Below are positions 1 through 7,631 of a stretch of DNA of 64,000 bases, one piece after another; within the stretch, counting starts at the first letter, position 1; every line of letters starts with the position of its first letter. The notes beneath the pieces are model-generated. The model did not search any database. It saw only the letters and a program-made list of their open reading frames with translations, and had not been told where the DNA came from. Source of the DNA: Brevundimonas sp. Leaf363 (GTDB lineage Bacteria; Pseudomonadota; Alphaproteobacteria; Caulobacterales; Caulobacteraceae); NCBI RefSeq assembly GCF_001424025.1, contig NZ_LMPZ01000002.1, positions 418,714 to 482,713 on the forward strand. Direction: 5' to 3'. The position numbers were made by a program, and so were the translations under genes.

Positions 1-638
1 ACGAGCCCTTCTATGCGGCCTATCTGGCGGCGACGGGCTTCGATCATCCGATGCGGGACGCGGTGCTGGCGTCGCAGCCGCAGGAAGCGGCCGAGGTGGC
101 GCAGGCGATGGTTGGGCCGGCGCCGGAGGGGCGGGCGGTCTGGTACCAGAAGCACATGACCCACCATATGCTGCCGGAGTTTCCGGTGGATTGGACGGGT
201 GGCGTCACCAACGCCTTCCTGATCCGCGCGCCCGAGGCGGTGCTGGCGTCCTATGTCGAGAAGCGGGGCGCTGTGACGCTGGACGAGATCGGCCTGCCGC
301 GACAGGTGGAGCTGTTCGAGCGGGCGGCCGATCGGCTGGGCGCCGCGCCGCCGGTGATCGACGGGCGCGACCTGCTGGCCGATCCGAGCGCGGTGCTGGG
401 GCGGCTGTGCAAGGCGTGCGGGATTGGGTTTGATGCGGCGATGCTGGCCTGGCCGGCCGGTCGGCGCGCATCTGACGGGGTCTGGGCGCCGGCCTGGTAC
501 GACCGGGTCGAGGCGTCCACCGGGTTCGAGGCGCCGCGCGCGGAAGCCGCGTTTGACGATCTGCCGGACGCGCTGAAGCCGATCGCGGAGGCTGGGCGGC
601 CGCTGTACGAGCGGCTGAAAGCGCATCGGTTGAGGTGA
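1..638 (+). CDS. Sulfotransferase-like protein, 5' end cut by window
   Basis: The reading frame is open from the first bases (frame beginning at base 3) to a TGA at 636-638, so about 211 residues of a longer protein are present. The segment WYQKHMTHHMLP and the later IRAPEAVLASY resemble the sulfotransferase-like family often annotated beside branched-chain aminotransferases. The N-terminal PAPS-binding P-loop, which would decide activity, lies outside the window. No neighbour on the left is visible. On the right a palindromic repeat starts 12 bases after the stop and separates this gene from the convergent ilvA. The family is assigned from memory of the motif, and the substrate is unknown. 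Confidence 0.6.
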   Translation, partial: EPFYAAYLAATGFDHPMRDAVLASQPQEAAEVAQAMVGPAPEGRAVWYQKHMTHHMLPEFPVDWTGGVTNAFLIRAPEAVLASYVEKRGAVTLDEIGLPRQVELFERAADRLGAAPPVIDGRDLLADPSAVLGRLCKACGIGFDAAMLAWPAGRRASDGVWAPAWYDRVEASTGFEAPRAEAAFDDLPDALKPIAEAGRPLYERLKAHRLR

Positions 639-649
639 CGTGCGACGTT

Positions 650-786
650 CTCCCTCCCCGGGACGGGGAGGGCAGGTCGCGCAGCGACCGGGTGGGGACG
701 GCCGAGCCGAACATCTGGCGCTACAGGATCCGCTAGCCGCCCCCACCCGGCGGCTTCGCCGCCACCCTCCCCGTTCCGGGGAGGGA
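650..786. repeat. Palindromic intergenic repeat, family B, copy 1
   Basis: Two half-elements face each other. The left half has a hairpin CCCTCCCCGGGACGGGGAGGG, written here as arms CCCTCCCC and GGGGAGGG, then GGTCGC/GCGACC and GGGTGGGG. The right half has CCCCACCC, a GGCGGC-TTC-GCCGCC hairpin and a second CCCTCCCC/GGGGAGGG hairpin. The element fills the gap between the convergent sulfotransferase-like gene and ilvA, 11 bases from one stop and 5 from the other. Related copies are at 38936-39066 and 56996-57116. A role as bidirectional terminator is inferred from position only. Confidence 0.85.
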
Positions 787-791
787 AAGGA

Positions 792-2309
792 TCAGTTCGT
801 GGCTTCCAGGAACAGGCTGCAGGCCGGGTTGTCGGTCTCGTCCACCACCGGATAGCCCAGGGCGTCGAGCGCGGCCTGAAACGGCGCGGCGTCTTCCGGC
901 GGCACAGCGATGCCCGCCAGCACGCGGCCGACGTCGTCGCCGTGGTTGCGGTAGTGGAACAGGGTCAGGGTCCAGGCGGGCTGGAGGCTGTTGAGAAACC
1001 GCAGGAAGGCGCCGGGGCGTTCGGGGAACTGGAAGCGCAGGATGCGCTCGTGCGGCAGGCCGGTGGCGCGGCCGCCGACCATGTAGCGGACGTGCAGCTT
1101 GGCCGTCTCGTTGTCGCTCATGTCCTCGACGCCATAGCCGCCGGCGGTCAGGCGCTTGATCAGCGCGGCCTTCTCGCCGACCCCTTCGCGCAGGGCGACG
1201 CCGACGAAGATGTGCGCCTCGCCGTGTCCGGCCCAGCGGTAGTTGAACTCGGTCACCGACCGCCCGTCGAGCGTCTTCAGGAAGCGAGCGTAGGCGTCGC
1301 GCCGCTCGGGCAGGGTGACGGCCAGCAGGGCCTCGGTCCCCTCGCCGATCTCGGCCCGTTCGGCGACGTGGCGCAGACGGTCGAAGTTCAGGTTGGCGCC
1401 CGAGTTGATGGCCACCAGGGCGCCCGCGCCGGGGTTGGCCGCGGCCCACGCCTTGGCCCCCGCCAGGGCCAGGGCGCCGGCCGGTTCGGCCACCGCGCGG
1501 GTGTCCTCGAAGATGTCCTTCACCGCCGCGCAGATGGCGTCGGTGTCGACCGTGACGATGTCGTCCAGCAGATCGCGGCACAGGCGGAAGGTCTGCTCGC
1601 CCGCGCGGCGCACGGCGACGCCGTCCGCGAACTGGCCGACGTGGCTCAGGGTAACGACCTCGCCGGCCTCGAAGGCGGCCTTCATGCAGGCGGCGTCCAC
1701 GGGCTCGACGCCGATGATCTTCGTCTCCGGGCGCAGGAAGCGGATGATGGCCGCGACGCCCGCCGCCAGGCCGCCGCCGCCAATCGGCACGAAGACGGCC
1801 TCGATCGGATCGGCGTGCTGGCGCGCGATCTCCAGCCCCACGGTGCCCTGGCCGGCGATGACGTCCAGATCGTCGAACGGATGAATGAACAGGGCGCCGG
1901 TCTGTTCGGCCAGCATACGGCCATGCGCATAGGCGTCGTCGTATCCGTCGCCGTGCAGCACCACCTGGCCGCCGCGCGCACGCACGGCCTGGACCTTGAT
2001 GGCCGGGGTGGTGACCGGCATGATGATGGTGGCGTGGGCGCCCCGCCCGGTCGCCGCCAGCGCCACGCCCTGGGCATGATTGCCGGCCGAGGCGCAGACC
2101 ACGCCGCGCGCCAGGTCGTCCGCGCTGAGCGCCGCGATCTTGTTCGCCGCCCCCCGGATCTTAAACGAGAAGACCGGCTGCAGATCCTCGCGCTTCAGCG
2201 TGACCGGGCGACCCATGCGGCCGGACAGGCGCGGCAAGGCGTCCAGCGGTGTCTCCACCGCCAGGTCATAGACCCGCGCCGTCAGAATGCGGCGGATGAC
2301 GTCTTGCAT
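792..2309 (-). CDS. ilvA: Threonine ammonia-lyase, biosynthetic
   Basis: This PLP enzyme deaminates L-threonine to 2-oxobutanoate, the first committed step of isoleucine synthesis, in the cytoplasm. The 505-residue protein has the PLP lysine in FSFKIRGAAN (K50), the SAGNHAQG substrate loop and a GGGGLAAG phosphate-binding loop. The C-terminal third holds two ACT-like regulatory domains, beginning near TLPERRDAYARF and FPERPGAFLRF. This length and layout match the feedback-inhibited biosynthetic form (about 514 residues in E. coli), not the short catabolic form. The ATG at 2309 is chosen because in-frame sequence further upstream runs into repeat 2370-2534. The gene is monocistronic and diverges from padR. 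Confidence 0.95.
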   Translation of the reverse strand: MQDVIRRILTARVYDLAVETPLDALPRLSGRMGRPVTLKREDLQPVFSFKIRGAANKIAALSADDLARGVVCASAGNHAQGVALAATGRGAHATIIMPVTTPAIKVQAVRARGGQVVLHGDGYDDAYAHGRMLAEQTGALFIHPFDDLDVIAGQGTVGLEIARQHADPIEAVFVPIGGGGLAAGVAAIIRFLRPETKIIGVEPVDAACMKAAFEAGEVVTLSHVGQFADGVAVRRAGEQTFRLCRDLLDDIVTVDTDAICAAVKDIFEDTRAVAEPAGALALAGAKAWAAANPGAGALVAINSGANLNFDRLRHVAERAEIGEGTEALLAVTLPERRDAYARFLKTLDGRSVTEFNYRWAGHGEAHIFVGVALREGVGEKAALIKRLTAGGYGVEDMSDNETAKLHVRYMVGGRATGLPHERILRFQFPERPGAFLRFLNSLQPAWTLTLFHYRNHGDDVGRVLAGIAVPPEDAAPFQAALDALGYPVVDETDNPACSLFLEATN

Positions 2310-2369
2310 CGGCAAATCCCTTGGGCGTTGGGTCAAGCAAAGGGGGGCGGGGGATGCAAGCGAGTTTTC

Positions 2370-2534
2370 CCCTCTCCCAGAAGGAGAGGGCTTGAGCGCA
2401 CGGCGGCGAAGCTGGCGTCCTGGCGTGAAAGGGTGAGGGGAACGCCCCATCCGGATAACGCGCACCCCTCACCCTTTCGGCTTGGCCAATCGCTGCGCTC
2501 TTGGAGCCTCAAGCCCTCTCCCTCCGGGAGAGGG
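2370..2534. repeat. Palindromic intergenic repeat, family A, copy 1
   Basis: Outer 27-base arms at 2370-2396 and 2508-2534 are inverted repeats with two mismatches, and each arm also folds on itself (CCCTCTCC/GGAGAGGG). An inner pair, GAAAGGGTGAGGGG near 2427-2440 and CCCCTCACCCTTTC at 2465-2478, is also inverted. The 165-base element lies between the divergent ilvA and padR. A copy of nearly identical length with a well conserved interior is at 11999-12164. No transposase and no clear target duplication were seen. Confidence 0.9.
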
Positions 2535-2545
2535 AGAGCTGCATG

Positions 2546-2600
2546 TTGACTCTCTCGCACAGTATGCGCCATACACTGTGCGTCACACACTATGTGACGC
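2546..2600 (+). promoter_or_regulatory. Putative padR promoter and operators
   Basis: A TTGACT (2546-2551) could act as -35, with CATACA (2570-2575) as a weak -10 at 18-base spacing. Two inverted repeats overlap this region: CGCACAGT/ACTGTGCG at 2556-2563 and 2575-2582, and GCGTCACA/TGTGACGC at 2580-2587 and 2593-2600. Both are perfect 8-base arms. PadR-family repressors commonly bind inverted repeats in their own promoters, so autoregulation is the simplest reading. The start codon of padR follows 14 bases downstream. Confidence 0.55.
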
Positions 2601-2613
2601 CTTGGAGTGGCCG

Positions 2614-2943
2614 ATGGCCGAGGAAGACGAGATTGTCGAGAGCTTGCGGCTGGAGCTGCGGCGGGGGTCTTTGATCCTGGCTGTGCTGGCCCGCCTGCGG
2701 AGCGAGCAGTACGGCTATTCGCTTCGCACGGCGCTGGCCGGGGACGGCATCGAGATGGAGGAGAGCACCCTCTATCCGCTGCTGCGCCGGCTGGAGGGCC
2801 AGGGACTGCTGGACAGCGAGTGGCGCGAGGAGGACCGGCGCAAGAAGCGGTTCTATCGGCTGTCGGCGCGCGGCGAGGCCGTGCTGGGGCGGCTGACCAT
2901 CGAGTGGCGGGGCATTTCGGCCTCGCTGGAGCGCATCCTGTGA
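2614..2943 (+). CDS. PadR family transcriptional regulator
   Basis: A 109-residue winged-helix protein with the PadR signature: an N-terminal helix, GSLILAVLARLRSEQYGYSL (helix-turn-helix entry), then ESTLYPLLRRLEGQGLL and a basic wing (REEDRRKKRFYRLS). The ATG at 2614 follows a GGAG at 2604-2607. Longer in-frame starts would read through the upstream repeat and operator and are rejected. It is followed after 38 bases by a membrane protein whose N-terminal domain is the usual partner of PadR regulators, so the two probably form an operon controlling their own expression. The inducer is unknown. Confidence 0.88.
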   Translation: MAEEDEIVESLRLELRRGSLILAVLARLRSEQYGYSLRTALAGDGIEMEESTLYPLLRRLEGQGLLDSEWREEDRRKKRFYRLSARGEAVLGRLTIEWRGISASLERIL

Positions 2944-2981
2944 CGGACGCGGATCATAGAAATTTCGGAGGGGAGAAGGCC

Positions 2982-4088
2982 ATGAGCCTGCTGGATCGAT
3001 ACCTGAACGCCGTGGCGGCGCAGCTGCCCCGGGAGACGCGCGACGACATCATCGCCGAGCTGCGCGACGAGCTGGAGACGACGCTGGAGGCCAAGGCGGC
3101 CGAGAAGGGCGCGCCGCTGACGGACACCGAGGTCGAGGCGGTGCTGCGCGACATGGGCCACCCGCTGGCGGTCGCCGCGCGCTTCGGCGCCGGGCCGAAC
3201 GTGGTGGTGGGCCCGGAGCTCTATCCCTGGTGGATGTTCGGGGTGCGGGCGGCGCTGACGGTGATGGTCTTCATCACCGCGATCGGGGCGCTGGTGCGCG
3301 TGCTGGTCGGGGATGTCGAGGTGGGCCAGGCCATCGGCCAGGGCTTCCACAGCCTGTTCACCAGCGGCATCGCCATCGTCGGCCTGGCCACCATCGCCGC
3401 CTTCATCATCGAGCGCCAGGCGACCAAGCCGGAGTTCCTGACGAAGTGGCGGGTGAAGGATCTGTCCGTGTTCGAATGGACCGCCTTCGGCGCGGACGGC
3501 TGGGCCGAGCGGCTGAAGGCCACGGCGAGCGGAACCGGCACGGTGGCCGGCGGCGTCTCCAAGCCCAGGCGCAAGGCGCCGCCGACGGTGCGCGCGGCGG
3601 CCAGCGCCTTCGGCTGGACGGTGGTGCTGCTGTGGTGGACGGGCGTGCTGGGCGGGCAGATCGCGCCGGCCGCCATCGGCGCGGAGTATGTCGAGAACGG
3701 TTTCGACTGGGGCGTGGCGGTCGCCCGTACGGTGGACCTGGCCTACTGGCCGGTGGTCGGCTTCATCGCCTGCCGCATCGTCTTTGACGCTCTGCGAGTG
3801 TTGACGGGGTCGCCGGTGAGGCTGACGGCGCTGGGCGACATCGGCTTCGCGGCGGCGACGGCCTGGGGCGTGTGGTGGGTGTGGATGTGGTCGCCGATAT
3901 CCGGCGCGATCCGCGTCGAGAGCATCGACCAGCTGGTGGACCGGGTGCAGGCCGTGGCTCAGACCGGCGGCTGGTCTCTGGCCTTCGTCCTGATGCTGTG
4001 TGCGACCTTCGCCTTCATCGCGGAGGTGTTCCGCATCATCCGCGCCCTGGCCGAGCTGACCACCGGTCAGGCCTGGAGCCGGGACTGA
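2982..4088 (+). CDS. Membrane protein with PadR-associated N-terminal domain
   Basis: The 368-residue protein begins with a soluble helical domain of about 70 residues (LDRYLNAVAAQLPRETRDDI, then RDMGHPLAVAARFG). This resembles the HAAS/DUF1700 type found on membrane proteins next to PadR genes. At least five hydrophobic segments follow, and the end contains GWSLAFVLMLCATFAFIAEVF. A GGAG-rich stretch precedes the ATG at 2982. Co-transcription with padR is likely. No enzymatic motif is recognised; a sensor or stress-response membrane role is inferred from context only. Confidence 0.75.
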   Translation: MSLLDRYLNAVAAQLPRETRDDIIAELRDELETTLEAKAAEKGAPLTDTEVEAVLRDMGHPLAVAARFGAGPNVVVGPELYPWWMFGVRAALTVMVFITAIGALVRVLVGDVEVGQAIGQGFHSLFTSGIAIVGLATIAAFIIERQATKPEFLTKWRVKDLSVFEWTAFGADGWAERLKATASGTGTVAGGVSKPRRKAPPTVRAAASAFGWTVVLLWWTGVLGGQIAPAAIGAEYVENGFDWGVAVARTVDLAYWPVVGFIACRIVFDALRVLTGSPVRLTALGDIGFAAATAWGVWWVWMWSPISGAIRVESIDQLVDRVQAVAQTGGWSLAFVLMLCATFAFIAEVFRIIRALAELTTGQAWSRD

Positions 4089-4111
4089 GCCTGGATCCAG
4101 TTCGCTGAAGT

Positions 4112-5680
4112 TCAGGCCCTGGCGCGTGTCCTGCGCGCCGGGGCCGCCGGCGGGATGGGCGCGCGGGGCTGAGGCGTCCGGTTGATCTGGGCGATCAGTT
4201 CGTCGTGGCCGGGCAGGTCGTGGGCGGCCTGGTCGCCGAACTTCTGGATGCGGGCCAGCACACGTTCGGCGATCCGCGCGTCTTCCTCGGGCTCCGGCGC
4301 GGGCGCGGCGCCGAAGTTCATGCCGTAGAGAATGTACTGGTAATTGTAGAAGGCGAAGCTCTCGAGATCGAGGGTGAAGTCGAACCGCGCCGGCGGGCGA
4401 TAGCGCCACTGCTCCAGCAAATCGGCCAGTCGGGGCGGGATGGAGGCCGGATCGGCGTTGTCGCGCCAGAAGGGCTCGGGCCGTTTCGACAGGCAGTAGT
4501 GCAGCTTCAGGAAGGCGATGATGTTGTCGTAGCGGGCGGTCATCACCTCGTTGAAGCGGCGGGCTGGGGCGTCGATCGGGCCGCTCATGGGCAAGAGGTC
4601 GGCGATCATGCCGACGGCCGTTTCGATCAGCACAAGGCCAGTCGCCTCCAGCGGCTCCAGGAAGCCGGCGGACAGGCCGACGGCGACGCAGTTCCTGACC
4701 CAGGGCGTCTGGCGATAGCCGGCCTCGAACTCAAGCTTGCGGGTGGCGATGTCGGCGCCGGCGGGGCCGAGGTAGGCGCGCAGCGTGGCCTCGGCTTCGT
4801 CGTCGCTCATGTGAGCGCTGGAGTAGACGCAGCCGACGCCGCGTACGCCGTTCAGGCCGATGTCCCAGGTCCAGCCCGCGGCGTGGGCGGTGGCGACGGT
4901 CAGGCTCTCGATCGCCTCGCCCGGCGCGCGCGGTACGCGGGCCGTGACGGCGCGGTCGGTGAACAGGATGGGGCGGGCCGACTTGAACGGCGCCTTCAGC
5001 GCCTGACCGATGATCTCGGCGCGGAAGCCTGAGCAGTCGATGAACAGGTCGGCGGTGAAGGTCTCGCCCGCCTCGGTGACCAGGTGATCGACCGCGCCGT
5101 CGGCCGTCAGGACGACATCGACCAACTTGCCCTCGACATGGCGGACGCCCAGGCCGCGCGCGCAGTCGGCCAGCACGCCCGACAGCTTCACGGCGTCGAA
5201 GTGGTAGGCGTAGCTGAGCGGGCCGGTGAAGTCGTCCTCGTGCGGGCGCTTGGGCGCGCGGCGCGCCTCGGCGACGCGGTTCTGGATGGTGACGGCCTCG
5301 GCGAAGGTCGGGCGGGTCGCCGGGTCCAGCGTCAGCCAGTGGCCGACGATGTCCGCCTCTTCGGTGAAGAAGGGCGCCTCGAAGGGGTGGAAGTAGCGCG
5401 TGCCTTCCTTCTCCCAGTCGACGAAGCGGATGCCTTGTTTGAAGGTGGCCGAGGCGTCACGGATGAACTGGGCTTCGTCTACGCCCAGGAAGCGCAGGGT
5501 GTTGCGGATGGTCGGAAAGGCGCCTTCGCCCACGCCGATGATGCCTATGTCGGGCGATTCCAGCAGTGTGATCTGGACCCGGCCGCCCTCGCCGGCGCCC
5601 AGCGCCTTGGCTAGATAAGCGGCCGTCAGCCATCCGGCCGTGCCGCCCCCGACGATGACGATGTTGCGCCTGGCCCCCAT
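4112..5680 (-). CDS. Tryptophan halogenase family flavoprotein
   Basis: A 522-residue FAD-dependent protein of the tryptophan 7-halogenase family. The N-terminus has the dinucleotide fold GGGTAGW (residues 11-17). The catalytic lysine of halogenases corresponds to K81 in FKQGIRFVDW, and the active-site glutamate to E345 in FLEPLEATG. The family WxWxIP motif appears as W270-T-W-D-I-G275, so proline is replaced by glycine. Family members use FADH2, oxygen and halide to make hypohalous acid, but many homologues in Caulobacterales have no shown halogenase activity. The gene stands alone, without a flavin reductase, TonB receptor or biosynthetic cluster next to it. Confidence 0.85.
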   Translation of the reverse strand: MGARRNIVIVGGGTAGWLTAAYLAKALGAGEGGRVQITLLESPDIGIIGVGEGAFPTIRNTLRFLGVDEAQFIRDASATFKQGIRFVDWEKEGTRYFHPFEAPFFTEEADIVGHWLTLDPATRPTFAEAVTIQNRVAEARRAPKRPHEDDFTGPLSYAYHFDAVKLSGVLADCARGLGVRHVEGKLVDVVLTADGAVDHLVTEAGETFTADLFIDCSGFRAEIIGQALKAPFKSARPILFTDRAVTARVPRAPGEAIESLTVATAHAAGWTWDIGLNGVRGVGCVYSSAHMSDDEAEATLRAYLGPAGADIATRKLEFEAGYRQTPWVRNCVAVGLSAGFLEPLEATGLVLIETAVGMIADLLPMSGPIDAPARRFNEVMTARYDNIIAFLKLHYCLSKRPEPFWRDNADPASIPPRLADLLEQWRYRPPARFDFTLDLESFAFYNYQYILYGMNFGAAPAPEPEEDARIAERVLARIQKFGDQAAHDLPGHDELIAQINRTPQPRAPIPPAAPARRTRARA

Positions 5681-5721
5681 CTGTTCGGCCTAGCTCCGCG
5701 CGGTCGGGTTGGAAAGGCGGC

Positions 5722-6219
5722 TCATGAGCGCACGAACAGGTTCTGAAGCCACATCGGGCCTCCGCGCGTGGCCTGGTTCCAGTCGGCGTCGTCTTCGGCC
5801 GTTTCGGGCGAATAGCCCCAGGGGTTGAAGACCTTGACCCGCCCGGCCTTGAAGGCGGCGACATTGCGGGTCACTAGGGTCAGGCCATGCTCCAGCGCCG
5901 TGGCGGCCAGAAGCCCGTCGCGCGGATTGGCCTGGGGGAGGTGCGCGCGGCGGCGCACGACAGCGGCGTCCACCGGCAAGATGCGGCCGTCGAAGGCCGG
6001 CATGACCTGATTGTCGATCCAGGACTGGCGCGCCTGACCGGCGGCCGGATCGCGCTTGGCCAAGAGGGCCGCCCCGTTCTGAAGCTCCATCAGCGTCAGG
6101 GCTGACAGGAACAGACTGTGGCGCGCGGCGCCGCCGGCCCAGGCGGCGAGGCCCGGATCGGCCTGTCCGGTCTTGGCGCGGCGCAGCTCCAGAACCACGG
6201 GGGCGTCGAGCAGGAACAT
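5722..6219 (-). CDS. vapC: PIN-domain toxin, VapC/FitB type
   Basis: A 165-residue PIN-domain ribonuclease. Acidic residues expected at the active site are D5 (MFLLDAP), E45 (LMELQNG) and D101 (PRDGLLAATA), and the family's closing motif LVTRN is present. Two things differ from the usual form: the MxLLDTN start reads LLDAP, and about 30 residues (YSPET to LFVRS) extend past the normal C-terminus. Its ATG overlaps the stop of the antitoxin gene by one base (TGATG), so the two are translationally coupled. It is probably a toxin that cleaves specific RNAs and is held inactive by the upstream-encoded antitoxin. Confidence 0.85.
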   Translation of the reverse strand: MFLLDAPVVLELRRAKTGQADPGLAAWAGGAARHSLFLSALTLMELQNGAALLAKRDPAAGQARQSWIDNQVMPAFDGRILPVDAAVVRRRAHLPQANPRDGLLAATALEHGLTLVTRNVAAFKAGRVKVFNPWGYSPETAEDDADWNQATRGGPMWLQNLFVRS

Positions 6220-6467
6220 CAGTCGGCCTCGCCATGGGCCCAGGCGGCGTCGGAGCGGCCGGCGTCGGGTTCGGCCTCGACCGCGTCGGGCTCGCTGAGC
6301 AGGTCGACGATGGTTTCGACCTGGCCGCTGAGGCGCCGATAGGCCTCGATGCTGACCAGCACATGGGTGGGGCGGCCCCGGTCGGTGACGAACACCGGCT
6401 CCATCCGCGCCATGCGTTTGGCGCTGGAGACATCCTGGTTGAACTCGCGACTGGTGACGATTCGCAT
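6219..6467 (-). CDS. Phd/YefM-type antitoxin
   Basis: An 82-residue protein. Its N-terminal half (MRIVTSREFNQDVSSAKRMA, then PVFVTDRGRPTHVLVSIEAY) is the Phd/YefM DNA-binding fold. The acidic, disordered C-terminus (EPDAVEAEPDAG) fits the toxin-neutralising tail. The ATG at 6467 aligns with the family start; a longer in-frame version from 6518 would add residues not typical of the family. It should bind VapC and repress the shared promoter upstream. Confidence 0.85.
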   Translation of the reverse strand: MRIVTSREFNQDVSSAKRMARMEPVFVTDRGRPTHVLVSIEAYRRLSGQVETIVDLLSEPDAVEAEPDAGRSDAAWAHGEAD

Positions 6468-6522
6468 GTCGAAATCCGGGGCGATGATCCTACATCCGGT
6501 CGCCCGATGCGTAGGCACGATA

Positions 6523-6533
6523 CTACGTCGTAG
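6523..6533. promoter_or_regulatory. Possible autoregulatory operator of the toxin-antitoxin pair
   Basis: A perfect palindrome CTACG-T-CGTAG lies 56 bases upstream of the antitoxin start. More CTAC/GTAG half-sites lie at about 6490 and 6511 on either strand. Toxin-antitoxin complexes of this type usually bind such repeats. The assignment rests on position and symmetry only. Confidence 0.35.
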
Positions 6534-6662
6534 CGCCTTCGCAACACCCCGAAGGTGAAGTCGTCCGAAACACCCATGAGGGAGCGGGAAGCGCTTGCGG
6601 CGCGGGGCCGATGGCGGCCTGCTGGCCGGGAAGGCGCGTCATGACGCCTTGGGGGAATGCAC

Positions 6663-7364
6663 ATGAAACGCCTCACCGCCGCCCTGGCGGCCGCAGCGAT
6701 CGTCGCCGCCCTGTGTCTTGCGTTCGCGCCGGATGCGAAGGCGCAGGTCGCCGGGCTCGCTTTCGGCGTGGGCGCCGCCACCGACTACCGGTCCAAGGGG
6801 CTGTCGAAGTCTGCGGACGACGGCTACGTCTTCGCTACGGCGGACTGGAAGTCGGCGGACGGCCTGTTCTACGCCGGTACCGCGATCGCCACGGTCGATA
6901 TCCCGATCGGCGCGAACTACGAAACCGATCTGAAGGCGGGCGTGCGGCCCAAGGCTCTGGGCTGGGACCTGGACCTGGCGGTCTTCTACCGGGCCTTCCA
7001 CGAGGCGCGGGACGGGACCGACGCCGACTATGTCGAGTTCCGCGCCCAGGCGTCGCGCAGCTTCGGGCCGCTGGGCGTGCGCCTGCTGACCTGGGAGACG
7101 CCGGACAATGTGGGCGCGGTGGAGCGGGCCAACTGGTCCGAGGCGCGCGTCAGCTATCGCGTGGCGCCCAAGGCGCGGATTTCAGCCGCCGTCGGTTACC
7201 ACTCACAGGACAACGGCCCCAGCTATGCGGCCTGGAACGTGGGCGGGTCTTACGACGTCCTGCCTAAGACCGAGCTGGACGTCCGCTGGTACGACACCGA
7301 CACGCATGAGAGCGGACCCCGTTACGACGGAGAGCTGGTCGCCAGCGTGATTTACAAGTTCTGA
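6663..7364 (+). CDS. TorF family putative outer-membrane porin
   Basis: A 233-residue exported protein. A signal peptide (MKRLTAALAAAAIVAALCLA...AKAQ) is followed by alternating beta strands such as AFGVGAATDYRSKGLSKS, and the chain ends in phenylalanine (VIYKF), as outer-membrane barrels do. The pattern matches the TorF/Gcw_chp family of small porins. An ATG at 6657 is also in frame, but the GGGG at 6650-6653 is correctly spaced only for 6663. The substrate is unknown. A strong terminator follows about 55 bases after the stop. Confidence 0.75.
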   Translation: MKRLTAALAAAAIVAALCLAFAPDAKAQVAGLAFGVGAATDYRSKGLSKSADDGYVFATADWKSADGLFYAGTAIATVDIPIGANYETDLKAGVRPKALGWDLDLAVFYRAFHEARDGTDADYVEFRAQASRSFGPLGVRLLTWETPDNVGAVERANWSEARVSYRVAPKARISAAVGYHSQDNGPSYAAWNVGGSYDVLPKTELDVRWYDTDTHESGPRYDGELVASVIYKF

Positions 7365-7418
7365 CGCCCGCAGCCGGACGACGGACGCCCCTCCCGTCGC
7401 CTGCCGCGAGGCCCGGAC

Positions 7419-7448
7419 GCCCGGACCGGAAACGGTCCGGGCTTTTTC
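7419..7448 (+). terminator. Rho-independent terminator after the porin gene
   Basis: A perfect 10-base stem (GCCCGGACCG at 7419-7428, CGGTCCGGGC at 7433-7442) closed by a GAAA tetraloop is followed by five T residues. It sits 55 bases after the porin stop codon, on the same strand. Confidence 0.93.
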
Positions 7449-7477
7449 CTGGGCGACGCGTGCAGCCCGCCTCACAC

Positions 7478-7612
7478 CCGTCATCCTCGGACTTGATCCG
7501 AGGATCAGGTGTTGGTCGTGCTGATCGCCGGATGGCTCGCAGCGCGGCGTCCCGGCCTGCCTCTATTGCCCACCGGACGACCTGATCCTCGGATCAAGTC
7601 CGAGGATGACGG
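7478..7612. repeat. Palindromic intergenic repeat, family C, copy 1
   Basis: Perfect 33-base inverted arms at 7478-7510 and 7580-7612 enclose 69 bases. Each arm is itself a hairpin (CCTCGGA-CTTGA-TCCGAGG). It fills the gap between the convergent porin and M14 peptidase genes. Copy 2 at 55701-55834 has the same arms and a related but diverged interior. Confidence 0.93.
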
Positions 7613-7631
7613 TTGAGAGTGGAGGATCGTC

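Noticed and set aside
942..2549. A 535-codon plus-strand open frame opposite ilvA.
   Set aside because: ilvA on the other strand has all catalytic and ACT motifs; the antisense product is low complexity.
6657..6662. ATG at 6657 as the porin start.
   Set aside because: The GGGG ribosome site ends only three bases before it; the ATG at 6663 has proper spacing and begins a normal signal peptide.
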